This document shows, one piece after another, positions 23,260 to 31,168 of a stretch of 35,710 bases of DNA (position 1 is the first letter of the stretch; every line of letters begins with the position of its first letter). This DNA comes from Spirochaetia bacterium (lineage in GTDB: Bacteria > Spirochaetota > Spirochaetia > Treponematales > Breznakiellaceae): contig BOAV01000016.1 in NCBI GenBank assembly GCA_026002045.1, positions 1-35,710 on the forward strand, in the 5' to 3' direction. The position numbers and the translations under genes were made by a program. The notes beneath the pieces were generated by a model. It saw nothing but the letters and a program-made list of their open reading frames with translations. It did no database searches and was not told the DNA's origin.

Positions 23260-23482
23260 GCAGCCCCCCTGCAACCGGAGTTTGTAACGGGCACGCTTCC
23301 CTATAGCAAAACGATCACGGGCAGGCGGCGGGAGGGCGGTGCGTTGCCGCTGAACATCGCGAACCCGCAAAAACGGCGAACGTATGTTCGCCGTTTTGAG
23401 GACGGGCGATGGAAGCGGCAATGCGCCGCCCTCCCGCCACTGTGTCTGTGCCCGTGGGCCGCCACGGTTGCAGGGGGGCTGC
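23260..23482. repeat. 223-bp element of nested inverted repeats
   Basis: Outer arms of 18 bp match perfectly (23260-23277 GCAGCCCCCCTGCAACCG with 23465-23482). A middle pair of 25 bp matches at 23 positions (23327-23351 with 23414-23438). The centre is a perfect 12-bp stem with loop GTAT (23370-23397, arm AAAACGGCGAAC). A further 7-8-bp pair (CACGGGCA with TGCCCGTG) lies between outer and middle arms. The rest of the 320-bp spacer 23160-23480 holds no convincing gene. The right outer arm ends exactly in the stop codon of the minus-strand isomerase. It could be a non-autonomous mobile element, a folded RNA or a strong bidirectional terminator. Confidence 0.75.
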
Positions 23483-24240
23483 TACACCTTGCTTAACAAA
23501 AATTCTCTGCTCCGGGCAAGGCTCTCGAAGGGGTCCACCAGCCAGTCACCGTCCTGTTCAATGGCGGCGTAGGGGATGTTCTGGGCCTTGCAGAGGGGGA
23601 TGATTTCGTCCCAGTCCAGGTTGCCTTCCCCGATTTCCGCGTATTGCCGGGTGCGGTCCTTGATTCGGAAATCCTTAAAGTGGATAACCTTGATCCGGCC
23701 GTTCAGTTTTTTGATGTACTTGAGGGGATTGCCGCCCCCGGCCTGGACCCAGAAGGTATCCAGGATGAACTTGATATCCGGGCATTCTTCGATGATGCGG
23801 TCGATGGCGAGAACCCCGTTCCATTTCTGGAATTCAAAGTCGTGGTTGTGGTAACCGAAGGTGAGCCCTTCGCCCCGGACCTGTTTGCTGATCTCGTTGG
23901 CCTTTTTGATGAACCGGGTCCAGCCTTCCCAGGTATTGGGGTACACGCTGTCGGGACGGGAGCCCAGGCCGATATGATCACAGCCGAATTTTTTGTGTTC
24001 GGCAATTACCTTTTTCAGCTCCGCGGAATCCGCGAGCCGGGGCCAGGGAACATGGGTGACGCACACCTCAAGGCCGAGTTCCTTAATCCACCCGGCGAGC
24101 AGGTCCGGATCGCAGGGGCCGAAGCCTGAAATCTGGATCACATCGAAGCCGATGGCCTTGACCCGGCGCAGGGTGGCCTCAATGTCTTCGGGGGTCTTGG
24201 TGTAGTCCCGGGTATTGTATAATTGGGCAGCCAGTTTCAT
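23482..24240 (-). CDS. Sugar phosphate isomerase/epimerase, AP-endonuclease-2-like TIM barrel
   Basis: 252 residues, starting MKLAAQLYNTRDYTKTPED with AAGGAG 7 bases upstream. The xylose-isomerase-like TIM barrel is seen in FDVIQISGFGPCD, VCVTHVPW, GCDHIGLGSRP, GYHNHDFEF (metal site), FILDTFWVQAGG, VIHFKDF and IGEGNLDWDEI. Family members interconvert ketoses, inositol derivatives or similar sugars with a divalent metal. The substrate is not predictable. It is a single-gene unit, divergent from the thioesterase, near the sugar-utilisation operon but separate from it. Its stop codon lies in the arm of the nested inverted repeat. Confidence 0.88.
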   Translation of the reverse strand: MKLAAQLYNTRDYTKTPEDIEATLRRVKAIGFDVIQISGFGPCDPDLLAGWIKELGLEVCVTHVPWPRLADSAELKKVIAEHKKFGCDHIGLGSRPDSVYPNTWEGWTRFIKKANEISKQVRGEGLTFGYHNHDFEFQKWNGVLAIDRIIEECPDIKFILDTFWVQAGGGNPLKYIKKLNGRIKVIHFKDFRIKDRTRQYAEIGEGNLDWDEIIPLCKAQNIPYAAIEQDGDWLVDPFESLARSREFLLSKV

Positions 24241-24316
24241 TTTGTTACTCCTTATCTGGTTTTACTTTATCTTGACGTTTATTTTTCTTTTTGTCACCAT
24301 GAAACTGAGGCAAAAA

Positions 24317-25129
24317 ATGGATATTCAAGCGGAAACACACCCCATACTTTTCGGTGCAATCGATACCTCTGATCGTTTGACGGCGGCGGCGACCTTCGAT
24401 CTTTTTCAGGAGACCGCCATCAACCATGCGGAAAATTTGGGGGTAGGCCGGGAGGCCCTGGTCAGGAGCGGTCAGGGTTGGGTGCTTTCCCGGATTTCAG
24501 TCCAGTGGGATCGCCGGCCTGCGTGGCGGGAAGAGGTTACCGTGCGGAGCTGGCCCCGGGGCTGGGAAAAACTGTTCGCCCTGAGGGATTATGATATCCG
24601 GGACGCCGAAGACAAGCCCATCGTCCGGGGCCGGAGCGGCTGGATCGTTCTGGACATAGAAAAGCGGCGGCCCCTGCGGCCCCAAACGGTTATGGAAAAG
24701 CTGCCCCTGAACGATGGCATAAACGCGCTTCCCGGCAGTCCTGTCGCCGTGGATACCCGCGCCGATTATGAGCGTCTTGACGCCCGCATTAGCGCCTGTA
24801 TCGGCGAGCGGAAGGCCGCTTACTCCGATATTGATTACAACGGCCACATGAACAACACCCGGTACATCCAGTGGATTCAGGATACTATCGAACCCGGAGT
24901 GCTGGAGGCCGCCGCCCAAATGCGGCTGGACATCAATTATTTAAGCGAAGTGAAATTCGGCGATACCGTGGAAATTTGGTCTGCCCCTATTGATTCCGCC
25001 GATACCGGTGTAGCAGCGAGCGCTTTTGGGGCAGCGGACTGGGCCTATTCCTTTGAGGGCCGCCGCGTCGGGGCAGAGGGCAAGGCCGCCGCATTCCGGG
25101 CGGAGCTTCGGATCAGGAAGGACAAGTAA
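24317..25129 (+). CDS. Acyl-ACP thioesterase (FatA/FatB-like)
   Basis: 270 residues from ATG 24317, chosen for GAGG 6 bases upstream and because family proteins begin with the hot-dog strand (HPILFGAIDTSDRLT). Two hot-dog domains: the first with DLFQETAINHAENLGVG and GWVLSRISVQWDRRPAWREE; the second with YSDIDYNGHMNNTRYIQWIQD, the Asn/His catalytic block of plant and bacterial FatA/B enzymes. It releases fatty acids from acyl carrier protein, ending chain synthesis in the cytoplasm. The frame is open upstream to 24215, but that part is hydrophobic read-through of the promoter region. It is convergent with the next operon, 7 bases apart. Confidence 0.9.
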   Translation: MDIQAETHPILFGAIDTSDRLTAAATFDLFQETAINHAENLGVGREALVRSGQGWVLSRISVQWDRRPAWREEVTVRSWPRGWEKLFALRDYDIRDAEDKPIVRGRSGWIVLDIEKRRPLRPQTVMEKLPLNDGINALPGSPVAVDTRADYERLDARISACIGERKAAYSDIDYNGHMNNTRYIQWIQDTIEPGVLEAAAQMRLDINYLSEVKFGDTVEIWSAPIDSADTGVAASAFGAADWAYSFEGRRVGAEGKAAAFRAELRIRKDK

Positions 25130-25136
25130 CCGGGGC

Positions 25137-25568
25137 TTATGCATCAAATTCCACCCACCGTACCCGTCCCGCCTGTATGGCGTCCCGAAGCTTTTTTTCC
25201 TGATCGTTTAGCTGTTTTGCCGCGCCGCTTTTTACTTCCAGAAAGATCACCTCGCTGATGTCCTTTTCGTTCATCCCCTTAAAGACGATAAAGTCGATGG
25301 GCTTGCCCACAAAGCGGCAGTCCCCGGGGTCAAAGGGAAAGCCCGGCAGCAGGGGCGCCATCTGCTCCGAGACGAGGCCCCCCAGCACCGCCCGCGACTG
25401 TTTGAGCCGCGCCTTGACGATGTCTTCCAGCTTGTGGGCCTCCCACTCCGCCGCCTCCTGCCTGCGCCCGTGCCGCGAGCCGATACGCAGGCCCAGCAGC
25501 AAAAAAAGCACACAGAAAATCAAAAGAATGACGAGAAGGGCGATTGTTTGGGGGGTAAGAAATTCCAT
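25137..25568 (-). CDS. Holliday-junction-resolvase-related membrane-anchored nuclease-fold protein
   Basis: 143 residues: one N-terminal membrane segment (IALLVILLIFCVLFLLLGL), a charged helix, then the domain annotated as Holliday junction resolvase-related or endonuclease-like. The domain shows LLPGFPFDPGDCRFVGKPIDFIVFKGM, VIFLEVKSG and LRDAIQAGRVRW. Asp in PIDFIVF and Glu/Lys in LEVKSG are PD-(D/E)xK-type catalytic residues. Membrane-tethered versions are widespread but their job is unknown. It is the last gene of the minus-strand operon, 16 bases after the hydrolase, and has no clear ribosome-binding site of its own, so it may depend on coupling. Confidence 0.82.
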   Translation of the reverse strand: MEFLTPQTIALLVILLIFCVLFLLLGLRIGSRHGRRQEAAEWEAHKLEDIVKARLKQSRAVLGGLVSEQMAPLLPGFPFDPGDCRFVGKPIDFIVFKGMNEKDISEVIFLEVKSGAAKQLNDQEKKLRDAIQAGRVRWVEFDA

Positions 25569-25584
25569 GGAGACAGATTGGCAT

Positions 25585-26415
25585 TTAAAACGTAGATTGT
25601 CTATTTAACCTAAGGTAAGCCTCCCATATCCACTTTTGGAGGAGGGCGCATTTTTCCGCATCCAGGGTGACCTCCAGCACAGCCTTGTCCCAGATCGGGG
25701 GGAACTTGACGCGATATTCCTCGTCAATCTCCGCCTGCAGGCCTGAGTTTTCGGGTTTGACCATCTCCTCTTCCCGCAGCTTGTCCATCTTTTCCCGGAT
25801 GACGGCGAAATTTTCCGCCGCCCCCCCTTTGAAACTAAAGGCCTTTTTCGGCAGCCCCTCGGGGGATTTGCCAAAGATCACCGTGTAGGCCGAGGCGGCC
25901 ACCACATAACTGCCGTAGGGTGAACAGTGTTCGCCGTCGAACCAGTAAAGATCGATGTCGGGCCTTTCTTTTTGCACCCGCTCAAAGACATAGCCCGCCG
26001 GGGATAGGGGAACCCCCTCTTCTTTGGAGAGCCTCTGGTAGGTGTCGTACATGACAGCCTGATGTTCGGGGAATTTTTTTTCCGCCCAGGGCATAAGGAC
26101 GATGGGCTTTATGCCCTGGGAGCGGATCAGCCTGATAAGCTCCTTCCCGTCCCGCAGGGTGTCCTCCGCCTTGAGGGCGGGGACGGGGTGGGCCGCCTGT
26201 TGCAGCACGGCATAATCGTAGCCTCCGTGGACAAGGGCAAACCGCAGTTCCGCCCCCTGCCTAAGGTGCCATGACCAGTGTACGCCGGGGTGGGCCTGCA
26301 TGGTCACCTCCACCTCGGTATCACCCGCCGCCTGGGCCAGGGTCTTAAAGATCATGGGCATATCGTTGTAAAACGTATGGCTGTTCCCGATAAAAAGTAC
26401 CCGCATTTTTTTCAT
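25585..26415 (-). CDS. SGNH/GDSL-family hydrolase
   Basis: 276 residues. The N-terminal strand and loop FIGNSHTFYNDMP carries the nucleophile Ser (block I, GNSHT); later blocks are DYAVLQQAAHP and DGEHCSPYGSYVVA, with the catalytic Asp-x-x-His arrangement (DGEH). SGNH enzymes are esterases, often removing acetyl groups from plant polysaccharides. No signal peptide is visible, so it should act in the cytoplasm on imported oligosaccharides. ATG 26415 and ATG 26406 are both possible; ribosome-binding sites are weak and only 7 bases separate it from the arabinofuranosidase, so coupling is likely. A role as deacetylase is inferred from the operon. Confidence 0.78.
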   Translation of the reverse strand: MKKMRVLFIGNSHTFYNDMPMIFKTLAQAAGDTEVEVTMQAHPGVHWSWHLRQGAELRFALVHGGYDYAVLQQAAHPVPALKAEDTLRDGKELIRLIRSQGIKPIVLMPWAEKKFPEHQAVMYDTYQRLSKEEGVPLSPAGYVFERVQKERPDIDLYWFDGEHCSPYGSYVVAASAYTVIFGKSPEGLPKKAFSFKGGAAENFAVIREKMDKLREEEMVKPENSGLQAEIDEEYRVKFPPIWDKAVLEVTLDAEKCALLQKWIWEAYLRLNRQSTF

Positions 26416-26422
26416 TCTATAT

Positions 26423-27916
26423 TTAGACTGCCTCCAGGGTAACTACCGACTTTGCCGGAAGCCTCAAGGTTATGGTACTGCCTGAGATCGCCATATCCTT
26501 GAATTCCTTGATACCTACCTTATCGCCCTGATCAAATGAGTTATAATCCTGCATGTTTGCGGAACTGATGATCTGTCCCGTTACCTTTGAGGGAGACGCA
26601 CCGCGGAGTTCCAGCCTGACCTTTTGTTCGGTATTGGGATCGATATTGCAGAGGGAAACATGGATACAATCCTCATGGTCAACAGAAGCGCTCGCACTGA
26701 GAGCGGGAATGGAAATATTGGACATGGTGTAGTTATCACATTCAACATAGACCGGCAGCTTTACCGCATCCTGGTGTACTTTATACATATCGAAGACATG
26801 GTAGGTCGGCGTAAGGACCATCTTTGCGCCTTCGGTCAAAATAACGGATTGAAGGACATTTATGGTTTGCGCGATGTTGGCAATCCTCACCCGCTCGGCA
26901 TAGTTATTAAAGATATTGAGATGAATACCCGCAACCAGGGCATCGCGGAGGGTGTTCTGTTGATAGAGGAAACCAGGATTAGTTCCCGGTTCAACATCAT
27001 ACCAGGTTCCCCATTCATCCACCACCAGAGCTACATATTTTTCAGGATCGTATTGATCCATGATTGCCCCGTGTTTCTGTACCAGTTCATCCATAAAATA
27101 GGCTTTTTTCATGGTAACGAACCATTCTTTTTCGTTAAAAACCGTCGCCGACCCCCGATCAGGCCGATCTCCCGGCACAGTGTAATAGTGCAGTGACAGG
27201 CCGTGCAGGGAATTACGCGGGTTGCCTTTCATATAGGTTTTCTGCATCATCACCTCGGTCCAGTGATAGTTATCGCTGTTTGGACCGCAGGCAATTTTAA
27301 AGAGGGGCGTATCGCCGTAGTTACGGGCATAAACGGCATACCGCCTAAAGAGATCCGCGTAGTATTCGGGGGTCATCATGCCGCCGCAGCCCCAGTTTTC
27401 GTTCCCTATGCCCCACAGACGCACATTGAAAGGCTTCTCCCTGCCGTTTTTTTTACGCAGATCGGCCATGGGACTTTGTCCGTCAAAGTTCATGTACTCT
27501 ACCCATTGGGATAGTTCCTGTACCGTACCACTGCCCACATTGCCGCAGATATAAGGTTCGCAGCCTATCCGGGCACAGAGATCGAGAAATTCATGGGAGC
27601 CGAAACTGTTGTCTTCGGTAACGCCGCCCCAGTGGGTGTTGATCATCTTGGGCCTTTGTGAACGGGGGCCTATGCCGTCCTTCCAGTGGTACTCGTCGGC
27701 AAAACAGCCGCCCGGCCAGCGGAGATTCGGCATTTTTATTTTTTTAAGCGCCTCAATTATATCATTCCGCAGGCCCCTTGTGTTGGGAACCGGCGAACCC
27801 TCGCCGACCCAAAACCCATCATAGATACAGCGCCCCAGGTGTTCGGAAAAATTACCGTATATATGACGGTTTATCCTGACATTTCCCTGCTGCACATTAA
27901 CCGCGATCCTGCTCAT
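26423..27916 (-). CDS. abfA: Alpha-L-arabinofuranosidase, GH51
   Basis: 497 residues. Typical GH51 start IYGNFSEHLGRCIYDGFWVG; LRWPGGCFADEYHWKDGIGP; acid/base Glu in WGIGNENWGCGG near 173; nucleophile Glu in VVDEWGTWYDVEPG near 300; C-terminal beta domain ending RLPAKSVVTLEAV. It removes arabinose from arabinoxylan or arabinan oligosaccharides. No signal peptide, so it works on imported oligosaccharides in the cytoplasm. AAAGGAG lies 6 bases before the ATG. It follows the permease genes by 11 bases, so transport and hydrolysis are one operon. Confidence 0.95.
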   Translation of the reverse strand: MSRIAVNVQQGNVRINRHIYGNFSEHLGRCIYDGFWVGEGSPVPNTRGLRNDIIEALKKIKMPNLRWPGGCFADEYHWKDGIGPRSQRPKMINTHWGGVTEDNSFGSHEFLDLCARIGCEPYICGNVGSGTVQELSQWVEYMNFDGQSPMADLRKKNGREKPFNVRLWGIGNENWGCGGMMTPEYYADLFRRYAVYARNYGDTPLFKIACGPNSDNYHWTEVMMQKTYMKGNPRNSLHGLSLHYYTVPGDRPDRGSATVFNEKEWFVTMKKAYFMDELVQKHGAIMDQYDPEKYVALVVDEWGTWYDVEPGTNPGFLYQQNTLRDALVAGIHLNIFNNYAERVRIANIAQTINVLQSVILTEGAKMVLTPTYHVFDMYKVHQDAVKLPVYVECDNYTMSNISIPALSASASVDHEDCIHVSLCNIDPNTEQKVRLELRGASPSKVTGQIISSANMQDYNSFDQGDKVGIKEFKDMAISGSTITLRLPAKSVVTLEAV

Positions 27917-27927
27917 ACAAATCTCCT

Positions 27928-28761
27928 TTATCCCTTGATGCCGGAAAGGGCGATGCCCTGGGTAATTTGCCGTTCAAAAATCATGAAAATAATTATCGCC
28001 GGAATTGAAGCCACCATGTTGACGGTGCTGGGGACCACATAATCTATGAGATAAGTAGTCATCAGGTTTGGAATACCCACCGGCAGGGTAAACATCCTGT
28101 CACTCATGGCGCAGAGCAAAGGCCAGAGGTAACTATTCCAGCTTCCGATAAAAGCAAAGATACTTACCGTGACCAGAACCGATTTGGAAAGGGGAATCAT
28201 GATCCGGGAAAAGATGGTGAACTCTTTTGCCCCGTCAATTCGCGCGCTTTCAATAAGTTCCTGGGGAATGCCCTTAAAAAACGAAGTAATGATGATAAGA
28301 TTTATGGACCCCGAAATGGTTGGCAGGATCATCCCAAAATAATTATTAATCAAATGCAGTGAATTAGCGGTAATAAAGAGGGGAACAATGGTCGCCTCGC
28401 CGGGTACCATAAGGCCCATAAGAAAATAAAAATAGATTTTGTTTTTTCCAAGAAATTTCATTTTTGCCAGGGGATATGCCGTCAGGGAGGCAAAAAGCAC
28501 CAGAGAAAAAGTAGCCACCGCGGAGATAAACAAACTGTTGAAAAACCAGGTAGGAACCTTACTGTTAAATATTATGGTCGGATAATTCGCCAGGGTATAG
28601 GGTGGTTTAAACCAGTCAAAGGCCGATCGCATGGGAGCGCCTTCGGTTTTAAGGGACACAAAGAAAGACCAAACAACGGGCAGCAGATATATTGCCACAA
28701 TAAACAGGGAAAGAGCGGTAAGGATAATACTTCCCGGGCCATGTTTATAAGTTTTTCTCAT
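27928..28761 (-). CDS. Sugar ABC transporter permease, MalG type
   Basis: 277 residues with six expected membrane segments (first SIILTALSLFIVAIYLLPVVWSF). The EAA loop is ESARIDGAKEFTIFSRIMIPL near 188, the docking site for the ATPase. It ends FERQITQGIALSGIKG, typical of carbohydrate permeases of the CUT1 family. Its ATG overlaps the stop of the upstream permease by 4 bases. No ATPase gene is found in the operon; CUT1 systems often borrow a shared MsmK-like ATPase encoded elsewhere. Confidence 0.93.
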   Translation of the reverse strand: MRKTYKHGPGSIILTALSLFIVAIYLLPVVWSFFVSLKTEGAPMRSAFDWFKPPYTLANYPTIIFNSKVPTWFFNSLFISAVATFSLVLFASLTAYPLAKMKFLGKNKIYFYFLMGLMVPGEATIVPLFITANSLHLINNYFGMILPTISGSINLIIITSFFKGIPQELIESARIDGAKEFTIFSRIMIPLSKSVLVTVSIFAFIGSWNSYLWPLLCAMSDRMFTLPVGIPNLMTTYLIDYVVPSTVNMVASIPAIIIFMIFERQITQGIALSGIKG

Positions 28762-29672
28762 GCTGTTTTCTCCGTCCGATTCTGGAATTTAATCTGGATA
28801 AACGAGAGTACCACCAGAATGACAAACAGCGCATAGGACATGGCCGCTGCATACCCCATATCATTTTTGAGAAAGGCCGACTCATAAATATACTGGATCA
28901 GGGGCCGGGTCATATTACCGGGGCCGCCTGCTGAAATCATATATATCTGCCCGAATACTTTAAAGGATGCAATGATCTGGAGCAGTAAAACAAGATAGAT
29001 TGTAGGTTTGAGCAGGGGCAGGGTTATCCTGAAAAGCTGATGGGACTTTGCGGCGCCGTCGATTTCGGCGGCTTCGTAAATCTGTTCGGGAATATCCTGC
29101 AGGGCGGAAATAAAGAGCATCATGCTGAATCCGGTGGTCCACCACACCGTGGTGGAGGTGACCACCGCCCAAATCAGGTTTGGCTCGGTCAGCCACATAA
29201 TTTCCCTGCCGGGAGACAGAATTCCCATACTGTGCAGGAGGGTACTGTAAAAGCCCTCATAGGGGGAAACCATAAATTTAGATATATAAGAAACAACCGA
29301 TACGGAAAGAACATTGGGAATATAATAGCAGACCCGGAATAATTTTTGCATCCGGGTTTTACGGTTCGCCAGCAGCGCCAGGGACATCGCAGCGAGTATC
29401 AACAGGGGAACCGTAATAATGACAAAAAAGGCGGTATTCTGCAGGGCAGCCCAGAAATATTTATCTTCGAAAAAACGGGTATAATTGGACAGGCCGACAA
29501 AACGGACCTTTCCCATCAGCCCCCACTTATGCAGGCTTACATAAATTCCCTGGATTACCGGCCAGATAATAAACATACTGTAGAGAAGTAAAAAGGGCAG
29601 CATAAAGGCAAATGCGGTAAGGGTTTTTTTACCGATTTGTTTATCTTTTTTCTCCATCTGAACCATCCCCAT
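28758..29672 (-). CDS. Sugar ABC transporter permease, MalF/UgpA type
   Basis: 304 residues; six membrane segments; EAA loop YEAAEIDGAAKSHQLFRITLPLLKP near 202. It pairs with the MalG-type permease. The start is uncertain: ATG 29672 lacks a ribosome-binding site, while ATG 29657 (MEKKDKQIGKK) has GGGG 9 bases upstream. A hairpin lies between it and the binding-protein gene, which would lower permease expression relative to the binding protein. Confidence 0.92.
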   Translation of the reverse strand: MGMVQMEKKDKQIGKKTLTAFAFMLPFLLLYSMFIIWPVIQGIYVSLHKWGLMGKVRFVGLSNYTRFFEDKYFWAALQNTAFFVIITVPLLILAAMSLALLANRKTRMQKLFRVCYYIPNVLSVSVVSYISKFMVSPYEGFYSTLLHSMGILSPGREIMWLTEPNLIWAVVTSTTVWWTTGFSMMLFISALQDIPEQIYEAAEIDGAAKSHQLFRITLPLLKPTIYLVLLLQIIASFKVFGQIYMISAGGPGNMTRPLIQYIYESAFLKNDMGYAAAMSYALFVILVVLSFIQIKFQNRTEKTA

Positions 29673-29682
29673 ATATGAAAAG

Positions 29683-29708
29683 GGGGATGCCCGGAAACGG
29701 ACATCCCC
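29683..29708 (-). terminator. Intercistronic attenuator hairpin after the binding-protein gene
   Basis: Minus strand: an 11-base arm GGGGATGTCCG pairs with CGGGCATCCCC (one G-T pair), loop TTTC, followed by CTTTT. It begins 12 bases past the stop of the binding-protein gene. Such hairpins usually stop most transcripts and stabilise the upstream message. Confidence 0.65.
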
Positions 29709-29720
29709 TGGTAACAGTAA

Positions 29721-31007
29721 TTAGTTCTTCAATAGCTCCTGGATCTCATCGGCAATATTCTGAGCCGCTACAGCGGAAGTAGCCTGATTATTCCATACCA
29801 GGTCGAGGTTCTTGCTCAGGAGATCAAGAAAGGCGCCGGTGTTCACATTCTTTATGGGGAATACCGCAGTACTGGCAGCCTTTGCATAATCGGCGCGCCG
29901 GGGCAGGGCCGTAAAGGCCGGGCTGGACTGAACCGTTAAGCTGGCGGGGATCTGGCCGGATTGCGCCCAGGTAGGTCCGCCCTTGGTGGATACCCAGTAG
30001 ATAAATTCAACCCCAGCCTGGGTATCGGCGGCGCTGCGGAACCGGTTTGTGGGGATGGTAAAGACATGGGCGTCCATATAGAGGGCGTCATTGGTACCAA
30101 AGAGCCGGGGGAAGGGCTGGGCGCCGAAATTAAGCCCCGCAGTGTTGGAGAAAGAGCCGGTGAGCCAGGTACCGCTAAATACCAGCGCTGCCTTTTGGCT
30201 CGAGAAAACCGTTGATTGATTTTGAATGCCCGGAAGGATATACCCGTCGGTCCACAAGCTCTTGACATAATCCATGGCCCGGGCGGCAATGGCCTTGTCA
30301 AAGGTTACCTGGGTTCCCGCGGCGTTCACCAGCTGGGTTCCGCCCATCTGGAAATAGGTAGCCCACCATGCAGCTCTGGCATTACCCCCGGTCTGGGGCA
30401 GGGACAGCACCGTTTCATCGGCCGGCAGGGTTGGCTTGATTTTGTCCATTATAGCCTTGAAGTCCGCAGCGCTGCCCACGCTGATCTGATTACTGCTGTT
30501 AACGGGAACACCCGCGGCCTTCAGTTTATCCACATTGACATACATGATTACCCCATGGTTATCCAGGGGCACGGCATATTTTTTGCCGCTAAAGGTAATT
30601 CCTTCATTCATGGCGGGAGAATAATCGTTCCAGTTAACCCCCGCTTTGGCAGCATAATCGTCAAGGGCGATAACTATTCCATCTTCTACCATTCTGGGCA
30701 GACGGGCGGCATGGGACATTCCGATATCCGGACCCTGCCCGGCGGCTACCGCGACAGGAAGTTTGGTATAATATTCTGACTGATCGATCATGATCGACTC
30801 AATTTGTTTTGTGGGGCCGCTATTATTGTAATCCACAAGGATTTGGTCTATATAAGCGGCGTCTGCCCCTCCGAGAAAGGACCAGAACATCAACTTCTTC
30901 CCATCGTCCGGCTTGTTCGCAGCACCCTGCTGTCCGCCTCCGGCGAAAACACCGGTTACCAGGGCTATTCCCAAAAGAACCGATAACAGTACTTTTACAC
31001 ATTTCAT
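29721..31007 (-). CDS. Sugar ABC transporter substrate-binding protein
   Basis: 428 residues; GGAGG 8 bases before the ATG; signal peptide KVLLSVLLGIALVTGVFAGGGQQ without a lipobox Cys at the cleavage site, so it is probably a soluble periplasmic protein. The mature part is CUT1 type (KLMFWSFLGGADAAYIDQIL, KKYAVPLDNHGVIMYVNVDKLKAAGVP, AALVFSGTWLTGSF). It captures an oligosaccharide for the two permeases that follow. With the GH51 gene in the operon, arabino-oligosaccharides are a fair guess. A palindromic operator lies upstream. Confidence 0.92.
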   Translation of the reverse strand: MKCVKVLLSVLLGIALVTGVFAGGGQQGAANKPDDGKKLMFWSFLGGADAAYIDQILVDYNNSGPTKQIESIMIDQSEYYTKLPVAVAAGQGPDIGMSHAARLPRMVEDGIVIALDDYAAKAGVNWNDYSPAMNEGITFSGKKYAVPLDNHGVIMYVNVDKLKAAGVPVNSSNQISVGSAADFKAIMDKIKPTLPADETVLSLPQTGGNARAAWWATYFQMGGTQLVNAAGTQVTFDKAIAARAMDYVKSLWTDGYILPGIQNQSTVFSSQKAALVFSGTWLTGSFSNTAGLNFGAQPFPRLFGTNDALYMDAHVFTIPTNRFRSAADTQAGVEFIYWVSTKGGPTWAQSGQIPASLTVQSSPAFTALPRRADYAKAASTAVFPIKNVNTGAFLDLLSKNLDLVWNNQATSAVAAQNIADEIQELLKN

Positions 31008-31047
31008 ACATCTTCCTCCAAATAAAAATATTGTAGTAATAAATATC

Positions 31048-31087
31048 TACTAATCATTAGATTAGTATGAAATTCCCCTGTTGTCAA
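31048..31087 (-). promoter_or_regulatory. Promoter and 20-bp palindromic operator of the sugar operon
   Basis: Minus-strand promoter: TTGACA (complement of 31082-31087), 17 bases, TAATCT (complement of 31059-31064; weak). Over the -10 lies an inverted repeat with arms TACTAATC (31048-31055) and GATTAGTA (31060-31067) around ATTA. A repressor there would block transcription of the binding-protein operon, and could also act on the divergent GH2 gene 100 bases away. The rest of the 161-bp spacer is AT-rich with no gene. TTGACA at 31135-31140 may be the GH2 -35, but its -10 is unclear. Confidence 0.62.
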
Positions 31088-31168
31088 AAAAAATAATCAA
31101 AAAACAAGGAGAACAGCGAATATTGTTAGTTTTATTGACAAATTCCCTGCTTTGTGGGAGTGTATACC

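Noticed and set aside
23197..23496. Possible 99-residue plus-strand gene between the island and the isomerase
   Set aside because: It has no ribosome-binding site and its codons simply follow the nested inverted repeats; proline- and arginine-rich low-complexity translation.
24215..24316. N-terminal membrane segment on the thioesterase (frame open back to 24215)
   Set aside because: It reads through the start of the divergent isomerase gene and its leader, has no ribosome-binding site, and is hydrophobic only because the DNA is T-rich. GAGG before ATG 24317 fits the family start.
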